DNA from: Candidatus Omnitrophota bacterium
Lineage (GTDB): Bacteria > Omnitrophota > Koll11 > Zapsychrales > Aceulaceae
Direction: 5' to 3'
Assembly: GCA_029931885.1 (NCBI GenBank)
Contig: JAOZRJ010000086.1
Span: 1-6,849 of the forward strand
Length of the DNA: 6,849 nt
In this document: positions 1 through 6,300 of the stretch, piece by piece
Position numbering within the stretch: position 1 is the first letter of the stretch
Layout of the letters: the number at the start of each line of letters is the position of its first letter
Made by a program: the position numbers and the translations under genes
The notes under the pieces: generated by a model
Databases searched by the model: none
What the model was told of the DNA's origin: nothing
The model's input: only the letters and a program-made list of their open reading frames with translations

Positions 1-345
1 AAAGAAAAGGATAGTTGGGTTATACGTGCGTCTGGACAATATGCGGTTAACCGAAGAACAAACGTACCTACTCGGTTAAGACCTCAAGTTCTTAACGAAG
101 AAGACGTACGTCAGGCAGATATAATTTTGATAGCTACAGAGCAGCTTAAAGAGAGGGTTTTGAAAGCTTATCCTGAGCTAGCTAGCGAAGAAAAAGTTTT
201 TCTTATTTCAGAGTTTTTGCCTTCAGACCATTTCTTTTATGGAAAAGATATTCCAGATTTTGGAGAAATGCCAGCTGTTGATGAGAAAGGAACAATTATT
301 CTTTGGGATGTCAGAGAGCTTAATGCTCTTTTTCAAGATCTATCC
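1..345 (+). other. Domain: C-terminal part of a LMW protein tyrosine phosphatase-like domain (residues 1-115)
   Basis: Low-molecular-weight tyrosine phosphatases and the related arsenate reductases hydrolyse phosphate through a Cys-phosphate intermediate. The visible part follows the family order: a strand and loop resembling the SAGT region (ASGQYA, residues 10-15); an Arg-containing segment before ADIILIA (39-45), matching the family aDlIlvM strand; helix KERVLKAYPEL (50-60); strand KVFLISEF (65-72); and DIPDFG (83-88), matching the DxPDPxG loop that supplies the general acid, here Asp86. The usual Pro after this Asp is Phe87. The nucleophilic CX5R loop should lie roughly 40 residues upstream, outside the window, so activity cannot be judged. 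In bacterial capsule systems such phosphatases reverse tyrosine-kinase signalling, but that role is not shown here. Family assignment is fairly confident; a catalytically dead or regulatory copy is possible. Confidence 0.78.
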
Positions 346-3300
346 TTGGAGAATATAATTAAAAAGATTAGATTTTCTAATGGTTTTATTAGAAATCAAG
401 AAAATAATAAAAAAGAAACAGTATCATCAAGCAGTGTAGAAATCGAGAGAAAATTCCAGGTTCTTGCTTCTAGCTTAGATCAGTCAGTTCGGGGAGTTGT
501 TGTTAAGCTTCATGAAAAGCAAAAAGATATAGATGAAGAAAAGATTGAACATGTTTTACATCTTAGATTTGGCGGAATTTTAATGGATGTTATTAGAACA
601 GTATATTCTAAAAGATTTTTTGGTAAGGCTAGGTCTGAAGTAGTAAACGAAGCGTTAAGAGCTGTTTTTAAACGCATGATTAGCGAGCTTACGAAAACTA
701 ATTTTAAGGTAAGCACTGATGAGCTATTGAAAAATATAAGAAGGCGAAAAGCGTTGTCACTCTTTAAACTTGGAGGAAAAACGATTTTAGAAATCGTAAA
801 GCAATCTTTTAAAGATGGCAGTGTATTTTTTACAGACAGCAAAGAAGGCATTAATTCTAATATTTTAAAAGAGAGAGAAATGTTTAACAATGAGGTTCAG
901 GTCATTATGAGCCGTGAAAAAGAAAGATTGGATACTGTAATTAAAAAGATCGCGGGAAGATTTGATAGAGCTATAGAAGGCGGAAGTTTTTCCAATATAG
1001 AGGGAGGAAACGTAGCAAACTTTAAGTTTTTCGTAAAGCATTATACAGAGGAATTAAGAAATAAGATGGAAGGCAGTGAAGGAGAATGGGCAGAACGAGT
1101 TGTAATGGATTTTATAGGGAAAGAGTTTACTCCAAATATTGTTTCTTTTGAAGAGAGAATTCAGCAAATAGTTGACATGGATGCGGATAAAAAGGAGAAA
1201 GTAAAAGGATCCTATGAGATGCTTATTCAAAATTATACAACTACTATAGAGTGTTTGGATATTTTTGAAGATATTTTGAGAGAGTTGATTTTTCAGTATC
1301 CATATAGGACAAAAGAATTAAATAATTTTTTAAAAGATAAAGTGAGTAGTAAATTTGAAAAGCTTCTATCTATTATAGAAAAGCTTATTAAGAGACTTAA
1401 TGAGGAATATGATTACGAAAAAGAAGAAAGATTTTCGGCTGTTGTTTTAAGAATGATTAATATATTTCTTGAAGAATCTTTAAAATATCTTAGAAGAGCT
1501 TTAGAGGAAGAAAAAGGACATGTAAGTTATCGACACGTTCTTTTTGAAGAGGCACTTGTGCCTACATTAAAGAGGATGGAGAAAGAAAGTTTTGACGGAA
1601 TGTCACATGCTAATGAGGTATCTAATTTATTAAAAAATTATTTTAAAAAAATTGAAGGAGTAGCGGGTGGTCACAAAGGGGATTACATGCTTAAAAGAAA
1701 GAAAATATTGTTTGAGTATGTTGCAGACTTTTTAATTGAGAAAGCAGAATGGGATTTGAAATTTGACAAGAAAGAGAATATTGTTTTAGTTTTGGACTAT
1801 GTTCCTACTCCTGTGCAGTTTGATATATTAGTTGGCATTTACGGAAAATATCTTAAGGCTATTATAAATTCAAAAGGAGCAGTACGAAATCATTATGCTT
1901 TAGCGGCAAAGTCAATGGGAATTCCAGTCTTAATCGTGAAAGATGCAAAGCCCTTTAACGACGATAAAACTGTATTTATTTTTGGCAGTGACACAATTAT
2001 TGTTGACCCTTCTAAAGAGAGTGAAGAAGAATTCTTGCGTAAAGCATGGAAAGAAAGAAATATTCGAATGCTATGTAAAAGGACTGGTAATCATTCCTTA
2101 GAAGAATTAACAGGTATTCATTCTTTAATTTTAGCAAACGCAGATACGCCTAAAGCAGTTTCAAAAGCTATTGATAAGGATAATGCTCGAGGAATAGGTT
2201 TAGTTAGAACAGAAAACTTGTTTAAGCATATTTTTACTCCATCTTTTAAGCAGACAAAAGACATGTTTAGAGGAATTCTTGAGTCAGCAAAAGGAAAAAC
2301 AGTAGTTTTTAGAGTTATTGATTTTCAGCCTGATAAGAAGCCAACACCTTTTAAATCATTGTTTTTTAAAGGTAAAAAATGGTGGAAAGAGCATCCCTGG
2401 GGGAATGCTATTGCGATTCAGCAGTTAAGAGCTTTAATTGTTTTACGTAGAGATGAAGGGTTTACAAATTTCAAAGTTGAATTTCCTATGGTTGAAGATA
2501 AAAGTGATACGAAGGAAATGGGTAATCTTTTAAAAAAGGCGTCAAAGAAGGAAGATGTAGAGGATAGCGTCCTTGATTTAGCCATAATGGTAGAGAATAA
2601 ATATGCTGTTAAGAATATAACGGCTCTTTGTGCTACAAGAATAGCAGGGAAAAGAATCTCTTCGATAAGCATCGGGTCTAATGATCTTATATTGTCAGTT
2701 TATGGTGAAACGGCAAGGGGAGATGATAAAAGTTATGAAAAGTACGGAAAGGTACCGCCTTTAATATTAAGAACAATGAGAGATGTTGCTTTGATAGCAA
2801 GAAGTAAAGGAGTTGAAGTTAGCTTGTGCGGAGATTTGGCTGATGAAAGAAGAATGTGGGTTGCCTGGTATTATTTTGAAAAGATTGCAAAAGAAAAAGT
2901 TGATATTTCTTTGAGCATGCCATCTCCTTCGATAGAGTATTTTAAAACATTTATAAAAGTGTTAGACGCATATTATATAATAGTTTCAGACAATAAGCTA
3001 AAAGAGGTATTTTCTGATATTGAATATATGCTTTCTTGTTCTGATGAAGCTATCGATGAGTGGAAAGAAGAACTTAATGAATATCTTCAGCGTATAGTTG
3101 AGAAAATAAATAGTTTTACGAGAGATATTGCCAATAGAGAGATTGCACCTGAAGAGATTGAGCAATATTTTAAAGAACTTAATTGTGGTGCAAGTAGCAA
3201 AATAATTAGTTCTCCCGTGCGAAAAAATAGTTTAAGAATCAACATTCAATACGGAATGTATTTTACCCTTCCTCAAGGTATAAAAAGAAAGACAATTTTT

Positions 3301-6300
3301 GATCATGCTACACCTGTCGATGGAAAATCGACAGCAGAAGATTTCTCTTTGTTGAGCGTGCTTAAAGCGGCACATAGCTTATATAAATTTGAGGGTATCG
3401 CGAGTGATATTTGGATTCCAATTGGAATGGAAATGCCATGTAGTAAGAATTATGACATAGCAGAATATGAAAGACAAATTGAGAAGAGAGTTGAAAAGAT
3501 AGTAAGCAACGTTGAGAAAGATTTTTATGAAGAGAGGCCAAATGTAGATAAAAGTGTAATACAGATACATATTGTGTATCCGCAAGAACAGAGGGAAATA
3601 AAAAAGTTATTGATAGATAAGAAAAAAGATAGCGTGTCGCAATCTCTCGGTTGGGATGGCTATTCGCAAGTTCATAATGTTGGCATAGTTAAATGTATGA
3701 TTGCCGGAAAGTTAAATAGTTATACAGTTTTTGTTGATGATGACGAGATTGTTCGTGATTGGCATTTTCTTGATATAGCTCAAAAGATAAAAGATATAAA
3801 CGCGGAATATTTTATTTTAGCAGGACCGTATGCTCGGGATCATGATGGTTCAGAGATTATGGAACATTATGAAAGCATAGAAAAAGAAGATGTTTTATGG
3901 TCGTTATTTGGCAAAAGGCTACATAAGAAACATGAGTCTATGCAGATAGAAGATCGTAGATCAGCGTGCGGTAGTGAAGGGATGTTTACAGCAATGGGCG
4001 GCAATATGGTTTTCTCAGACAATATTTTAAAGACAGTGCCGCTTGATCCGCAGGTTGCAAGAGGAGAAGATTTTGATTTATTATTTAATGCTGTAGCTTT
4101 TATAGGAAACAAACTTAAGCGTGTGTGGATGTCTGATCGCTATATTATGCATTATCCTCCAAGAAATTTAACTCATCGCGCAGCAAAACCAATATTTAAT
4201 ACTCAGCGATTTTATTTTGCTGGAACAAAACTAAAAGGCTTAAATAGGCTTTGCAATGAATATCCACATTTAGGATTAAGAAACATTACCCTTGATGAAT
4301 TAGGTCAATATTTGGGTTATTTCCTAGAATTAAGTTTTCCTCGATTGTTTAAAATGTTTATAGGGAATTTTATACTAGGTACATATTTCTTGTTTATTGG
4401 AAAGGTGAGTCTGACTAAGAAGGCATTTAATAATATGAGAATGCTTTTCGAATTTCATCTTTTTGGAGAGAATAATTTCTGGAGATATTATTTTCTTCAG
4501 CAGGAATGGAACGTAGTGATGAAGTCTTTGGGAAAGGGCAGTAGTGCTGTAGAGAAAAATATTACTAATCCAGTTGAACAATGCCAGGGATGCAAACCTC
4601 TAAAATTAGAAAATGCACAATGGAAAGAGAGCATCTACAAAATTAAATTATTTATACTTGGTCCTAATAAATGTTCTTTAGGATGCAAGAATTGTATGCA
4701 GCAAGGCAGATTCAGCGATTATTTAGTAAAAAATACAGATAAAGTAGTAAAAGTTATTAAGCGCATAGATGAATCATTGGATAAGGAAGGTTCTGTCAGA
4801 ATTTCAATATGCATGGGTGAGGCCTTTGAAGATTTAGAATTTTTATTAAGTGTTTTAAGAGCAATTAGAGATTCAAAGAATATTTCGTTACAGAAAATTA
4901 TTACAAATGCAGCATTTGCCAGAGATGAAGAGTCTACAAAAGATGCTTTGAAAAAAGTGAAAGAAGCTATTGGAGTTCGTTTTTCTGTTGAAAAAGGATT
5001 GTTCGCTGTAAGTTGGGATGAATACCATGAACAGGCAGGATCTAAAGTAGAAAATATTATTAATTTTATTAATGTTAGTAGGGCTGTATTTCCTGAAGTA
5101 AAACGTCTTCACATCCAGATGATAGAAACATCGCTTTTAGATAAAGCTTCTTTTGTGTTTTTTAAAGAGCTTCTTAGCAGAAAAATGATTTTTTGTGGTG
5201 GCACTCATTTTAGAGGAGAAGAAATATTTAATATTTTGCCCATTGAAGAAAGATTTAAGATTTATTTACGTAAGAACGCGATGATAACAATCAACGGAGC
5301 AAAGAATTTAAGGGCGTATAAAGACTATCAGCTAGACCTCCTTGATTGGGAAGCAATGAGAAATATGCCAGCGCAAACAAGAATCGGCATACATTACAAG
5401 TTAGAAAATGGACAGTTAGCTCCCCGCGGCAACAAAATGACTTTAGGAATTTTAAATGGAAAGCCTCAGTGGTATATAAATGAACAATGCGCAGCAGCTG
5501 ATCTTTGGGCATTAGGAGAAATGAACGAAGTTGAAGAGGCTATTAAAAGAGTCAACGAAGATCCGATATTAAGATTTCTGGTTCAATATGGATTATATGA
5601 TGCAATAGCGTTGTACGAGGAGAATTATCCACAAGAAAAGATTTCCAAAGAAATACAGCTTTATGATGACATTACCTATGCTGCGGCAGGAATATTGCTT
5701 AAAGAGGAAAGAAAAGAAAAAGTTTTAGATCTTATTGTTAAAGAGCTGATATCAAGAGGGGATTTGCTAGTCGAGAAATCATCTTCTTCTATTATTAATA
5801 AGCTGTTGTGCCAAGAGAGTATTAAAAAGCTTTCTAACCTCTTCCGTGGCTGGTGGGGGAAAGCTTCGCTTGGCATAACAGCTTTTTTTGATTTTAAGGG
5901 TTTTGATAGCTTCTCAAAGATTGGACTAAATGATTGCAGTTCATCAAGCCTTATCCCTTTTTCCTGTAAGAAATCAGAGCATGATATTAAATTGTTACGA
6001 TTAATATATCCAATTGTTAAGGCTGTAGGCAATGACTTTGATCCGTCATTATTAAATATAAGAGATTATCCTTTAGATTCCTGGAAAGGCATTGATGAGC
6101 TTTTTGATCTATCAGGGTTGAGCGAATGGCAACAGATTGCGAGTTATGCTGTTGAAATTAAAAGAAAACTTTCTAATAATAAAGAAATAAATGAATTTGA
6201 AAGAATGATATTGCTGGATGAATTAGCTCGTATAGATTTACGATTGAAAGAGATACAGCATGAAAAAGATGAAGTTGCTCTTATTTCAAAAATAGTTGAT

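Noticed and set aside
510..890. Minus-strand open frame of 126 codons
   Set aside because: It lies opposite the long plus-strand frame, has no recognisable motif and is rich in Leu/Ser/Phe as expected for the antisense of Lys/Glu-rich coding sequence.
1000..1015. Shine-Dalgarno-like GAGGGAGGAAA that could mark an internal gene start
   Set aside because: There is no ATG, GTG or TTG at usual spacing that begins a recognisable domain, and the frame is continuous through it; it encodes IEGGN.
1891..3000. PEP synthase or pyruvate phosphate dikinase identity
   Set aside because: No ATP-grasp domain precedes the phospho-His domain, and the RTE, SIGSNDL and CGDLADE motifs and the closing segment match enzyme I better.
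3314..3334. Hairpin as a possible terminator or regulatory site
   Set aside because: It has no U-tract, the stem is only 8 bp, and it is within coding sequence of a conserved domain. It is kept only as an inverted repeat.
5827..5866. Inverted repeat AAGCTTTC / GAAAGCTT with a 24-base spacer
   Set aside because: Short arms, a long loop and a coding position; likely chance in AT-rich sequence.
2418..6032. Further minus-strand open frames at 2418-2672, 3379-3585, 3867-4112, 4375-4581, 4888-5112, 5291-5512 and 5676-6032
   Set aside because: All are antisense to conserved domain motifs of the plus-strand protein, and none shows a family motif or a convincing ribosome binding site.
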